The notes beneath the pieces were generated by a model, which ran no database searches, had not been told where the DNA came from, and worked only from the letters and a program-made list of their open reading frames with translations. A stretch of DNA of 64,000 nucleotides from Lepidodermella squamata (lineage: Eukaryota > Gastrotricha). The stretch is taken from NCBI GenBank assembly GCA_047495785.1, contig JBLDXI010000018.1:496001-560000 (forward strand). Reading direction: 5' to 3'. The translations under genes were made by a program, and so were the position numbers. Of the stretch, positions 23,312 to 35,180 are shown in pieces (the stretch's first letter is position 1; every line of letters begins with the position of its first letter).

Positions 23312-24212
23312 TACTGCTGCTGCTGCTGCTGCCGCTGCTCCTTCTGCATCTGCGGCGTCGTCTCAAGCCGGCCCTAGCCATCAACAGCCAGGACCATCGA
23401 ACGCAACTATTCAGCAGCCACAGAAGCGTACTGCAGGTGGTGAGCCTAAAAAACAAGCGGCAAAGCGCGGTAGGAAACCTGCAACAAGCACAACCACAGC
23501 AGCATCGGCACCACCGACATCTCAAGCCGCAGCTCAACAACCGTCAACATCATCACAGATGCCGCCGCTGCCACCGTCGACCAGTGCTGCCGCCGCTGCC
23601 GATGCACCTTCGACCAGTGCTGACGACGGCGGAGCTGCTATTGCTGCTGCTGCTGCTATCGCTTCAAACACAGTGTTGATTGCTCCCGGCTCTTGTGATT
23701 TTAGCCTGCCGGCATTCGCCAACTTCCTGAAAGCCAATGGCCGCATTACCGCGCTCCGTCTCACAGACAAGGAACAATTCCTATTCAATCAGGTAATTTA
23801 ACTGTTTTTATTTTACCTTCGCAAATAGTCGTCGATTGTTGATATAGTGTCATTTAACATTGTTGTTTTAATGAACATTTTCAGGAAGTGATCTGTCGAG
23901 CTGCTCTTTTGGTCACGCGCGAGCGACTGGCTTATAACGTGCCAAACATCATGGGTGCGATCGCGGTCTGCGCAGAGGCCGAGCATGGCGTCGCCTTCAG
24001 AGACGCCATTCGCAAAAAACTCGAATCTTATAAGCCGGCGGTCGTTAATACCGACAAAGTTCCGCAGCACGAAGGTGCGACTTTGCGCAAGGTAATTTTG
24101 TCGATTTGAAAACATCCCATTTTATTCTAAGCAATGTCTGTTTTTCTAGATCTACGAGGCCCACCTAAAATCGTTAACCCTTCCGCCCAAAAAATTGAAC
24201 TTGCCAAAGTAA
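22647..24212 (+). CDS. Gene A, copy 2: Ala/Pro/Gln-rich protein of unknown function
   Basis: Exons 22647-23792, 23885-24091 and 24150-24212 join in frame to 471 residues. This copy shows the N-terminus missing from copy 1: about 110 residues of mixed, probably folded sequence, starting MRIYGDKECALLKRAVEDT, then the low-complexity linker, then the C-terminal region ending NLPK. A TTTTTCAG acceptor-like site lies two bases before the ATG, so an upstream exon may exist. A poly-Ala run in the linker is longer here than in copy 1, encoded by GCC and GCT repeats. No known domain is recognised. Position directly upstream of gene B in both copies suggests the two products work together, which is inference. 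Confidence 0.75.
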
Positions 24213-24604
24213 CTTCTTACTTCTTACTTCTTACTAAATTTTCTTCCCTTCCTCACGTCTTCACGTCTTCCCTTCCGCTTTTCTGTTGTTTCCCGTTATC
24301 TCATGTAAATATAGCTCATATCATCTTTGGCCGTTTTGCGCCGTAATATTAACACAATCACAATTCCTTCAATCCACCCATCCATCCATCCATACATCCT
24401 TCAATCCTTCAATCACAACTCAATTCCTTTTTATATTGCGCCAAATACATCTTCTGTTCTTCGGATAGCTTTGTATTATTGCTCGAATTATGCTGTATAT
24501 ACTTATATCAATCCTTCTTTACACTAAAATTGTTCTTGATGAAAACGCGTGTGGTACCTATGCGGTCGGTATGTGGCATGATGATGCAATAACTGTTGTA
24601 GTAC

Positions 24605-24610
24605 AATAAA
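24605..24610 (+). terminator. AATAAA polyadenylation signal after gene A copy 2
   Basis: Same position relative to genes A and B as the hexamer at 1758. Confidence 0.4.
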
Positions 24611-24681
24611 TAATAATCGCATTTTTCCTAATAATTGTCGTATAATTTCCATTATTTAGAAATTAATAGGCTGAGTTTATA

Positions 24682-27224
24682 ATGAGCAATATTGATATAG
24701 AGGAAGATACTATCGGTTAGTTTTCGGTTAACTCTACATAGAAAACAATTTTGTAATTAATCTTGGAACTTTTTAGAGCCCGTAGCTGCTGCTTCATCTG
24801 TTGATTCGCACGAGGCATTTATGAAATGGCTGAAAGGTGACGATTTGTTTGCATACATATTTTATGACGTCTTATAATATGGTATGTTGTCGTTAAATCA
24901 GAACCGATGGACGCGGAAGAGATGTCTGAAACAGAGGATATGATCCAGGCAGCACTCAACTGGCTGTACAGTAAGTTCAACATATTTCTGTTTTCATTTT
25001 CAGATAATTATTTTTCCGAAAAGTGCCCGCTGAAGATGTCTCAAAAGATGAGCACCTGTTCGAAAATGCTTCGAAAGCTTCAGAAATAGCGCTAATCGCT
25101 ATCAAACAATACCAATCAGCTGCTCAAGGTAAGAAGTTTCAAAAAAATGATGGCATTTTTTGATTGCTTGTTATGATTGTTGTGAATATAATAATAATAA
25201 TAATAGTATTTAAAATTCGATTTGCGCCATTTCATTCAGGGTCGTCGACAAGCGCCGCCGCTGCCACTGTATCACCATACATCGCGAAGTTGCGGTGGAA
25301 CACGACGAAGCTGCCGGACGGCAGTCGCGCGTACCTGATCAGCGTCTTCGGCCTGCGCAACATGCTCGAAGCCGTGCGGCTGCGCCGAACATTGCCGGCT
25401 ACTTGCGAACGCCTCGTCTGTGTGCCATCGGCGTACCCTCTTCAGCCGTGCCGGGCGGTGATCGTCATGCGTGACGAACAAGCAGCACGCGCCATGCTCG
25501 ACCGCGGTGTTCTACTCGTGCCGCCCAGCAACCGCCCGGTCAATGTTATGCGGATGACGCCGCTGTCAAGCGACCACCAAGGCCTCTACAACATCTCGTC
25601 GCAGGCTTTCGTCGACAAGCTGCTGCCGGCGCAAATAAACCTCGCCACTGACTTGTTGCCGCTGCGCGAGTTGGCGGAAATGGCTGTCACCGGCCTCGAC
25701 GCCGTCTCCATCCGCGCGAGCCCGCAGTACCGCTACGCCATCGACCGCGCCAAGCGCACCGTGCTGCTGACGAACGTGCCGCTCGGCAAAACCGCCGACG
25801 ATGTGCGCCAGTACGTGTTGCAGACGGCACCGGCATTATTTCTGCCGACCGACATCGAGAGCGTTCGCCTGCACAAGAACCAGCGCTCAACTGCGTGCGC
25901 CGCCGTCGTCCGCTTGCGCAACGAGGCAATTGCGGGCGAATTCGTCGATCGGCTCGGCAACGACCGTGTCGCCTTCGGCACGCAGCTGTTCGTCGACCGT
26001 GCCGGTGCTGATCGCCAGCTGCAGTCGGCCGATGAAAGGGAACGATGTGCAGTCGACTATGAATCGGCCGTCGACTACACGTTGGCCTATGTGCTGAAGG
26101 TCGACCGCCGCGTTACTCGTGCGCAGCTGCAAGCCGCCTACGCCCAACATCAGGCGCACGATGTGCACGTCGTCCAGCCGCCCGAGGCGCGCTACGCCTT
26201 CGTCGCCGTTCGGTTCGCCACTCACCAACAGCGCGACGCGTTCTGCCGCGCTCGCCCTCTATCATACGGCCGCATGGTGGTGGCCGCGTCGTCTTTCCAC
26301 GAAGCGCGTCAACAACACGACTTCCACCGCGTGCTGGAGCCGAGCGGCCAGGCGTGGCGTCACCTCGACCCGCGCTCGCCCGTTCGTTACGCCGCTCACC
26401 TGCAAACCGGCAGCGACCTGGCGGCTTGGTTCAGCTGCTTTTTCGACGACGGCGAGCAACCGACTGCAGAAGCGCTCGAGAGGCTACTCGAGATAAATTA
26501 CACCGGCGCATTTCGTTCCTCAGCAGAAGCGTACATCAAAGCGCGCTTCACGAACGGCGCCGCTGCGCTGCAACACCTCAGCGCGCAAAGGACAGCTCGT
26601 CGCCAGCACCCAATTTATAAGAAATTTTTTTGTCCCTTCAGCGTCGATATCATGTCTGTTCGTCACATTCTTAGTTTTCTCGACCCGAATTCACGTGAGC
26701 ACGGTGATCTCATGTTCTGCATTAGGCAAACAGTCCCCGCCAGCAATCGCTTCGCTTTCGTCAAGGACCAACTAGCAATAATGGCCAACAATCAACATCT
26801 CATGAGCCAGGTTTATCATCATCGACTCACGGCGTGCTCAACCAACTGCCGCCTGTGCCACGTGCTCACTCCTGATTTCGATTATTTTGTTTCCGACCTC
26901 ATGACCGTGCTTGGTTTACAAAAAAATCACTGTCTAGCTCCTAGCACTTACGTAGTTACCGATCTGATCGGCTCTGACCTCCTATATTTAGGCAAGACTA
27001 ACCGTCCACTGAAGCGCCCCACTGATCACATTGGTGACGTAGAGCGCCTCGACCTCAGCCGCACCATCCCTCACTTTTGCTACAAGCACGGTTTTCGCCA
27101 CCCTCAATACCCTTTCCAAATGAACCTGTTAGCTGTTAGCCCCAACGCACACTTCGTCGAACAGACTCTTATCGACGTTTGTTGGGAATTTACCTCGAAT
27201 TTATCGAGATATGACTGGCGTTAG
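24682..27224 (+). CDS. Gene B, copy 2: RRM-like folds plus C-terminal GIY-YIG-like nuclease domain
   Basis: Exons 24682-24715, 24777-24836, 24902-24970, 25024-25128 and 25240-27224 join in frame to 750 residues. Every splice site of copy 1 is kept, and differences are mostly single substitutions, many silent, which suggests selection on the protein. RRM-like fold at about residues 260-340. Cys cluster at about 620-630 and GIY-YIG-like segment at about 657-735, with the YLGKT tract, the Arg/His of NRPLKRPTDH and a later Glu. The typical first GIY strand reads YVV, so catalysis may be altered. It lacks the 12-residue insertion seen in copy 1, so this is probably the ancestral form. Possible roles are RNA-guided or RNA-associated DNA cleavage, or a domesticated transposon endonuclease; none is demonstrated. 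Confidence 0.75.
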
Positions 27225-27370
27225 TTATTCCTGCTCACGCTACTTGATATAAAAATTCTGGTAAAATTTTGCATTCAAAATTATTTTTTCAAAACTCAAT
27301 TAAGTAATTAGACGAGCTGTCTTTTGACTCTGGCTTTTGACTCTTACGTGTCTGTGTGCCTTGCAGTTGA

Positions 27371-29069
27371 TCTCGGTGATCTCCTGATTACTCATCGTTA
27401 ATCAAGTCTGAAAATCGCCGTTTATTGTTCTGCGGTCTGGCTAGGCTATATACCCATAGAATTTCTTTTAATTTATGTGCCAAAATGAATTAATTGAGCG
27501 ATGCTGAGAAATTTTATCAGAATTTTATTATACCTAAGATGGATGTTATGATTTTCTGAATAATTGTTAATCTTAAATATTTCTGAAACATATGGAAAAA
27601 TCATCTCGATCGTGGTTAATTTGAAGTTAATATCTGAAATAAGCTGACTTTCGCTTTGGCTGACTATCTTTTCTAAGCCTCTCCTCTCAAATATCGTGAA
27701 TTGGATGACAAATGTAATCGAGTTGCCTCCTGTATTAACCTTCCGGCTAAATATTTGTGTGTAAATTTATACCATCAAGCCATTTAAACTATATCGCTCG
27801 GTTGATATATACATGATATATACATGTATTGGTTTGCGATTCCATTTTACATTTCCGCTTCAATTGCTAGTGGCAGGATTCAAGAATGACAACGATGTAA
27901 CAACAACGAATTATGAATTTATGAATGTCTAAAGCACCATATTCATCGGTGTGTGCTGGCCTCGTAACAAGCCGAGAATTATCACCGTTTCTAGATTCGA
28001 AAAATATTTATAACATCATTTTCACGATTATTCTATTCTGTCATCGTTGCAATAAATCTTACACGGAGAGTGTTTTCAATCCTTCAATTTTTTGTCAAGT
28101 CGCGGATAATCGATAATCACATTATTTTTTCGTAAAGAAATGGCGTTACATGTGACTGGTTGCTCATTGAGTCGCGCTGATTTCGGTTGATTGATTAGAT
28201 TCAATATGAAGTAGGATAAGAAATATTGAAAATGATAGCGTGATCCATTTTACACTTGATCCATTGATTTTTAATATTGCCTTCGACTTGAAACACACAG
28301 GACAGGCGAGAAAAGTAATTGACCATGACCGCTATAAATCAATCTGAAAACATTCATTCAATGTAAAAATCTGACCTTCCGGACTCAGAGGTAAGTGAGA
28401 ACTTGTCCGTGTTAGGTTTCGACTAAATTTAATCGGCCTTGAATAAAATAGTAGGTACTTATACCGACCGCAATGTGTAATCCGCGCACTCGTCCACTCG
28501 CCTTTTGACGCGAAAGGCCTCATTTGAAAAAAAAACAGCCAATGTAAAATCGCCCCGTTTTATTTCAATTTTGCTACTGAGGTGTCACAGGATTATCGCA
28601 TTTCGAGCTTACAAGGAATTGAGTGTCACGTCGCTGAACTGGGCCACGTGGACCGTCACAACACCCTTTTCTCTACATCATAGCTTAGTTTGAGCAACCT
28701 TTTGTTTAGGGTGTGGTGTCATGTAATTAGATGTGCAACCGATGCGAACGTCAAATTGATTGATACCTACTTATTTAAAAAATATTTACTTCCCACGGGC
28801 CCACCAGCGGGGCGCCCATTTGTGAAGGGCAGCGGTTGCGCAACACGGGCGGCTTTGTTAGCAGGTGCCCGGGTGCGTACTCATTTATTTAAACCTTGGA
28901 GGAGTAGTTTAAACTGGGGGGCCGTATTCTATTCAAGGATTAGAAACCATTACTCCAAGATTTGACTGTAATGCGTTAAACATTCGTAAGTAGTAAGTTA
29001 CATGTTTATTTTATACCATTTACTATACAACTCATCTTTATTATCTTTCATCAGCTTGCTCCAGGTATA
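27371..29069. other. Intergenic, no supported gene
   Basis: AT-rich spacer. Several short open frames but none with coding character or recognised similarity. Confidence 0.4.
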
Positions 29070-29330
29070 CTCAACAGCGCATTTGATGCGTATTCAACGA
29101 CGGATAATCGACCTTAATCGCCGATTATTCACGATACTTACAGAAGAGTCAGCCGTACTCGAGTGACCCATCGTAACTCACCCACATCTCGTTTCCATAA
29201 CATACTACATACCCACCAATAAGGTATTGTGTGGCAGCCAACGGGATTTGGTGACCGATGAATTGGCAAACACACAAGTAGACCATTGTCGCACATAGTT
29301 GTCAGAATTGACGTGGCACGGTGTACGAGA
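29070..29330. repeat. Dispersed repeat R2, copy 2
   Basis: Partner of 16625-16890. It ends about 200 bp upstream of the start of the Ly6-like gene, as copy 1 lies just downstream of dachshund, so there is no common genic context. Confidence 0.75.
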
Positions 29331-29529
29331 TGTATTATATACCTACCGAACAACTACGATAACCGACGCAAGCTATCGTACCCTGGGCGACGCCTGTTCA
29401 CGCGCGTATAGCACCGGCATTCCGCATTTCGATAATTGCTTGTACACTACACAACAAATACATACCTGAAACCAATCACACGCACGTGCGGCTATTTTTT
29501 CTACCTACTAGACAGCGTTTTATAACATC

Positions 29530-30386
29530 ATGATATTCCAACTGGGTTCGCTGCTATTGCTTATTCGTAAGCATTTACATCGCCATTTTTCTACTCCGTA
29601 TTTTTACGTTTAATTAATTGATTCAGGCTCAAGTGTGGCGATTCGGTGCTACTATTGCCAAACCCATGACATCGCTACCTGTGAACGCCTCGCCACCATC
29701 GTCACGTGTCCTGTTGGCTTCAATCGCTGCTACGTTCGTTTTTATTCGTTTTTATCAGCACCATTCTCTTGCAATCGTGCTTCTTTTATCCTATTTTTAT
29801 AGTATTCGTACTCGATGTGGAAACCGATGCCCAAGTCTACGACGACTACAACAACAACAACGACCACTACTACGCCAATGACTTCAACCCTGCTACAGGT
29901 GTTAGTATCTGCGAATGGCACGCTGCTCAGTGCGAGCAATGTCACCGATGAACTCGCGGCGCCGGCTGCCGTGATGATGGAAGAACGCCGGGCCGAGGAG
30001 ATTTTCCTCCAGGCGTCCGCCAATTTCGACGAGCCGTCGCGCGAAATCATCGACCGGCCAAACGGCGAAGATTGGGAGAAAATCGCACAGGGTTGCGCGC
30101 GAGCTGGCGATTTTCCGTGCAGCGGGTCCGAGGGGCGGGGCTCGAGGCCAGATCAGGTGCGACAAAAGCGAAACAAATATTAAATTTTCTTCAACTAATT
30201 TTGATCCGTTTTTATTAGGACTTTTGTTTCGGCGACCTGTCCTACGGCAACTGCATCGGTATCCAGTGCAATAACCCAGGTGTGACGCTCATCTACGCCA
30301 ACCATGCGACGCCTTCGAAGCAGAGTTCTCACCTGTCTACTCTCCTGCTATTAGCCAGTTTGCGTTCGCTATCTCAGCTGCTTTGA
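29530..30386 (+). CDS. GPI-anchored Ly6/uPAR-like protein with a Thr-rich insertion
   Basis: Exons 29530-29566, 29627-29733, 29803-30156 and 30219-30386 join in frame (221 residues). An N-terminal signal peptide (MIFQLGSLLLLI) is followed by the first half of a three-finger LU domain: RCYYCQ, then TC, TCP and NRCY. A long insertion follows, with a run of 12 Thr, a possible N-glycosylation site and an acidic helix. The second half resumes with GC, PC, DFCF, NC and QCN, the last being the conserved C-N end of LU domains. The C-terminus is a hydrophobic tail after a short spacer, typical of a GPI signal. The protein should be on the cell surface. Ly6 proteins modulate receptors and channels or form septate junctions; which applies here is unknown. 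Splice choice at 29733/29803 rests on frame and site strength. Confidence 0.75.
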
Positions 30387-31119
30387 ATCCGCAACAACAT
30401 ATTATGAGATCGTTGAACGCTCGCTTTTTATTTCTTTGTAAATACTCAGGTTTTGTTATACCATTTTCCGATGTAAAAAAATTACTATTCAACTTGAGAT
30501 AAATATAGAATTGTCGCCAAAAATATAGGTCGAGTCGCTATGACAATTCGATATTTTACGGTATAACATTCGTAAATCGTTCATATCTGAACTCGCCGCA
30601 CTCGATTTACTCATCGCAACTCGCCTCCGGCTCGTCACGACTCGTAAATCTCGGGCGGCTCCGTACAGATATAAACGTTTTACTCATGTCATACCATACA
30701 AATATAAAGCAGGCATTTCGCGAGGTGTTTTTGAAAAATAAAATTTACAACAATGAAAAATACGATAAGTTTTTCCTTTTTTCACAAAGTGATGCAAAGT
30801 AAAAATAAATATGAAATTTGCATATTCAAATAACTTCATCAGGCCAGAATAAAGCGGTTGTGAATCTTCGCACCTAGCTATAAAACTTCGCAGAGAAAAT
30901 AAGGTCATTAAATAAATTTCATTATAATAAAAATCAACAAAATTTTTTTCTCGAATGCCATTAAAATATTCACGATATTAAATAGGTAGATTTAGAGAGG
31001 AATGCATCAATACACGCAAAAATAGTCCTGGTCAGCTCGTTTTACAGTCGAAAAATAGGTAGGTATACGTAAATATTTGCAGAGATTTCGTGACCGAATT
31101 GATAAAGGGGTTCGAGAAA
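30387..31119. other. Intergenic spacer between convergent genes
   Basis: The Ly6-like gene (+) and the coiled-coil gene (-) end towards each other. AT-rich, with repeated CTCG clusters around 30590-30650 and an AGGTAGGTATA motif at about 31057. No gene. Confidence 0.4.
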
Positions 31120-32461
31120 TCAATACTTCCGTGATGACCACTTGTGCTCGAAGGCTGTCGACGCCCGCATCAGCGAATCACGATATTGGCGCAAGTAGTT
31201 GTTGTGCGATACGTCATCCCATGGCGCGCGTATTTTATCGTTATTCTTTGCCGCCTCGTACCAAAAATTCGAATTTCTCAACTCGTACCATTTGTGCTGA
31301 GGTCCACGTAGACGCTCTATCTCAGCAAGTCGCCGCATTTCCAGAAGAGCCTCTTCCTCCAAATGCAGTTTCTCGGCCTTAAGACGAAGCATTTCGAGCT
31401 GAAACGTAGCCGGATCGTACTCCGAGCGTTCGGCCATGTCTACGACATCTGCGACATCGCCGCCGCGAATCGAACTGCGAAGGGCCCTTGGTGAAGTTGA
31501 GGCATACCTAAAAATTGAACTTATTAGCCACAAGAAAGCTATTAGTAAGATGTTTTAACCTTGACGGATCGTAAGATGACCGCACTGGTGAATGCTTCCA
31601 TGTAGATGCCGAACTTGGCCTCGGTCTGTATGCTTGTTCCGGCGAAAAGGTCTGATATTGAAATGTTGCCGTGGCTGGGAAATATTCATGAACAAGCGGA
31701 TCCTTCATATCCAACAAATCGTCTGTTGCTGAGTTGAACCTAAAATTCATTGGTGTGATAGAAAAAACTTGACAAAATAATTCGAACCGATGTTCCGGTT
31801 TTGTAAACCAGTTTTGAGGCTGGCCCCGCAGGTCACCGGCAGAACCCGTGCGCCTGGACGAAAAGCAATTAACAAAATTCAATAATACACTGAAACATCC
31901 AGGACAAACCTTAGCGAGCTTCTGAAATTAGCCGAATCGTCGACGAGTTTGCGCATCTCATTGGCAACCTCGTCACCCTCGTCGTTTTCATTGCGGCTGC
32001 TGTATAGATTGTGACGCTTTGCCGGCATCGTTGTGGTCGCTGAGAACGGGCGGCTGTTGAAAATTGCTCTCGGAGAGTAAGCTTCCCGATGGGCAAGTTT
32101 TCTAGGCCTGTCTTCTTCGTATCTATAACGCTATTCAAATTAATCACAGAGAAGCTCAAATCGCACTAGTAACCTGGCTAAATTCATCTGACTGCGTAAA
32201 ACATTTAGCTTGTCCATGATTTGGCGCAATTTGCGATGTGAAACTCTGCCAATCGATTCGTTCAGTTCGGCAGTCACTAAATCAAGTTGACGAGCAAGAA
32301 AGTCCAGCCGACTGTTTCCAGTATCCGAATATTTCAGGCCTTGCCTGCGTTGCTTTTGAGAAATCGCAGGCACCAAGCCATAAGGCTCGACTCTGGTTCC
32401 CATATCTTTCTTCACGACATACTCTAGCTCACTGTTTGTCAGATAATTCGTTCGCCGTAAG
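31120..32461 (-). CDS. Coiled-coil protein of unknown function (5' end unresolved)
   Basis: On the minus strand, exons 32461-32174, 32122-31910, 31853-31560 and 31507-31120 join in frame with consistent phase, giving at least 394 residues. The first exon shown begins with one base completing a codon, so an earlier exon is missing. The N-terminal part has a heptad-like stretch (RQLDLVTAELNESIGRVSHR). The middle is polar and disordered. The C-terminus has a charged helix (LKAEKLHLEEEALLEMRRL) followed by an aromatic-rich motif HKWYELRNSNFWYEAAK. This arrangement is reminiscent of centrosomal or ciliary proteins, but no family could be named. GT-AG introns are 51-57 bp. Confidence 0.65.
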
Positions 32462-32637
32462 CTATGAAAGAAGTATAGAATGTAGCAAGTGTGGTGAATT
32501 CATTGGGCGTTCATCAATTTAGGTATAAGTAGGTAGGTATTAGCCGCGCAACAAATGACACCAGTCTATCTAGTCATCTTATCATCTGAAAGAAAACGGC
32601 TGACGCATCATCATTAGAGCGCAACGCCCTGTTTAAA

Positions 32638-32814
32638 ATGACTGAAGATAAAGACATGGCCGAAATCCCTTGGCATGTACGAAATAGATTGATGGCAGCA
32701 AGAAATTTCACAAACCTCATCGGAGACTTGTTGCCATTGAGCGCCCACATGGCATCAACTGTTTTCCTTTTGCCAACTGCCATTTTTGATATGATAAATG
32801 TCCTAATAAAATGA
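32638..32814 (+). CDS. Possible 58-residue open frame
   Basis: An ATG-started frame with an acidic N-terminus (MTEDKDMAEIPWHVRNR) and a hydrophobic C-terminal half. An AATAAA overlaps its last codons. The opposite strand is also open (69 codons from 32783), so the coding strand is uncertain and either may be chance. Confidence 0.2.
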   Translation: MTEDKDMAEIPWHVRNRLMAARNFTNLIGDLLPLSAHMASTVFLLPTAIFDMINVLIK

Positions 32815-33709
32815 AAATGCTTCGTTTTAACCCGCAGGTAACTGAATTACAATAGGCTCAAATCAGGAACTTAATAAAATCAGGAATTCCTTCTTTCAGT
32901 GACAGTATCAGTAATCAGTAGATTGGGCGCGCGTCGGACAGAAGGCTTGCTGAGAGCTTCGGAGTACTAACATCATATTAAACAATGGCCCTTGTCAACT
33001 GGTCCTATTGAAACCTCTTCACTTTTGCTTGTCGTCGTTGGCAATATGACAGCAGAAAATTCAAAATAGAGAAACATCATATTCGCCGGCGGGCGAAGTT
33101 TCCGCAATAAGTGAAGTGGATCATGCCGACTATTTTTGCCATTATGTGATGCCGTAAGCCGTAACTAAGAGTTGGTAGTACTTTTTCAAGCTCTATCAGA
33201 CAGACCTCTGCCATTGAATGTTACATTTCTTTAGAGCGAAGGTAGAAGATGCATTATCTTTAAAACGCGTTGGCGCTACGCTGCTGTTGGACACACCTTG
33301 AAAGGACTGCATGCAACGTTACTAAAGAAGCCAAATTCAAAATAAAAGAGTATTTTATATCATTATTACTTAAAAATTGTTAAAGACCCACTTTTCATAT
33401 ATAATTTAATTTCGGCAATGACCAAATGATTAATTGCCGCCAATTTTCTCGAAATTTTTCTGTGCTCTGAAGTTTTCATGCTGTAATCTCACCGGTTGTC
33501 TGCGGGGGAAGTATCTTGCTAAGCGTTTCACGTTCTTATTCTTACTACATTGCGTCTTCTTATCTCCAATTGATATCTCACTGGTTAGCAGTGCCCACTG
33601 AGAGGGAAAAGACTGAAGGAATTAAGCGTGCTCTGTCACCGGTTTTACTCTTTAACCTTCCAAAACTTCTAGATTTGCCGAACTCCCTACCTAAACCTTA
33701 AACAGTGCA
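32815..33709. other. Intergenic, upstream of CSTF2
   Basis: No supported gene. Likely carries the CSTF2 promoter. Confidence 0.35.
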
Positions 33710-35023
33710 ATGACAGATAAGTCGAGCCGTTCCATTTTTGGTGAGAGATGAAGACTTTGATTGATGAAACTAAATTTTACTCAATTTTGCTTTCTTGTTC
33801 AGTCGGAAACATTCCTTACGAAGCGACGGAGGAACAGCTGCGTGATATCTTTGTTCAAGCTGGCCCGATTATCGCATTCAGACTGGTGTACGACAGAGAA
33901 ACTGGTAAACCCAAAGGCTACGGTTTCTGCGAATATCAAGGTATTCCTGCTCGTATGTTTCTTGGCGATCTTTATCTACTGATATGTTATAGATGCTGAA
34001 ACTGCTCAGAGTGCTATTCGTAATTTGTCGAACGTTGAAATCAACGGTCGCAATCTGCGCATTGGTTTCGCTTCGGGTGAACAGACACACCAAGCTATCG
34101 ATTCATTTCAAGGTTACATCCAGCCTGACACTGAACGAATTCATGGCGACCCTGTTGAGCCGGAACGAGCCCCTGAAGCTATCAGCCGAGCCGTTGCATC
34201 CCTCCCTCCAGAGCAGATGTATGAACTGATGAAGCAAATGAAAGTTTGCATTCAGAACAATCCAAACGAGGCGCGTAACATGCTGCTGCAAAACCCCCAG
34301 CTGGCCTACGCGTTACTACAAGCTCAAATAATTATGAAAATCGTCGACCCTCAAGTTGCAATGAGTTTGCTGCACCGTCCTCGCGATACCCCGGTTGTGC
34401 CGTTGCAGCCACCGGCCGCTCCTCCTGGAGCCGCTGGAATGAACCCGTACGCACCGGCTCCACAGGCCATGGTCCCGCAACAGCCGATGGGCATTCCGCC
34501 TCAAGTCATTCCCCCACCGATGCCGGTTCAGACTAATGGCATCGTGCCCCAACAGCCACCCGTGCAGCCACCGCCGGCACCGGTCGTCGCACCAGTGCCA
34601 GCAGCGCCTCAATCTGCTCAACCGCCTCGTCTGGTCGACCCGCGCATGATGCGCAACCAGTCGCAGTCGGGCGCCCCGCCACCGCCCGTCGCACCAGCTC
34701 CGATGCCAGCTGCACCGGCTCCTCAGGCCGCGCCTGTTTTACCATCCCTGGGTGCAATGGGCGCCAGCGGTGGAGGCGCTGCTGCTGACCAGGAGCGAAA
34801 TCAGCTCATTATGCAGGTGAGTAAAGCAGTGATATAATTGCGAAAAGTTTTTAAAAGTAGAATTCATAATGAAATTGATCGGCGTAATAGAATGTTAAAA
34901 CGTGTGTTTCTTTCGTTTTAGGTGTTGAGTTTGCGCCCGGAACAAATCGAAATGCTGCCGCCGGACCAGCGCCAGTCGATTCTGTTGCTCAAGGAACAAA
35001 TCAGCAAAAACATGGCTTTCTGA
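33710..35023 (+). CDS. CSTF2: Cleavage stimulation factor subunit 2 (CstF-64)
   Basis: Exons 33710-33740, 33803-33940, 33993-34816 and 34922-35023 join in frame to 364 residues. The N-terminal RRM (about residues 10-85) has RNP2 VGNIPY and RNP1 KGYGFCEY, with the family signature [12 protein letters not shown] and VYDRETGKP. Residues about 110-200 form the CstF-64 hinge ([27 protein letters not shown]). A Pro/Ala/Gln-rich middle follows. The last 35 residues are the conserved C-terminal helix bundle ([16 protein letters not shown]), which binds Pcf11. The protein binds GU-rich RNA downstream of poly(A) sites as part of the CstF complex in the nucleus. It is shorter than the human protein (577), which has MEARA repeats absent here. 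Confidence 0.96.
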
Positions 35024-35180
35024 AACTCTGTTGATCTGCCTACGTGCTGTTTTTTTGTCATTAAAACCTTGGAAGATTTTTTTGCTACCTGTTTCTGAGA
35101 ATTGTTTTATTTAAATTGATTGTAGGACTTGTTGTTTATTTATTAATTGATTAATTAGCTGATTGCTTGATTGCTGAGGT

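Larger units (their letters stand above)
22857..27370 (+). repeat. Duplicated two-gene block, right copy
   Basis: Partner of 1-4570. Because the left copy is cut by the window edge, it is not known whether the OB-fold gene at 21509 is part of the repeated unit. Confidence 0.9.

Noticed and set aside
31741-31770. A 29-nt GT-AG stretch in the coiled-coil gene as an intron
   Set aside because: Too short to splice, and the frame is continuous through it; removing it would shift the frame.
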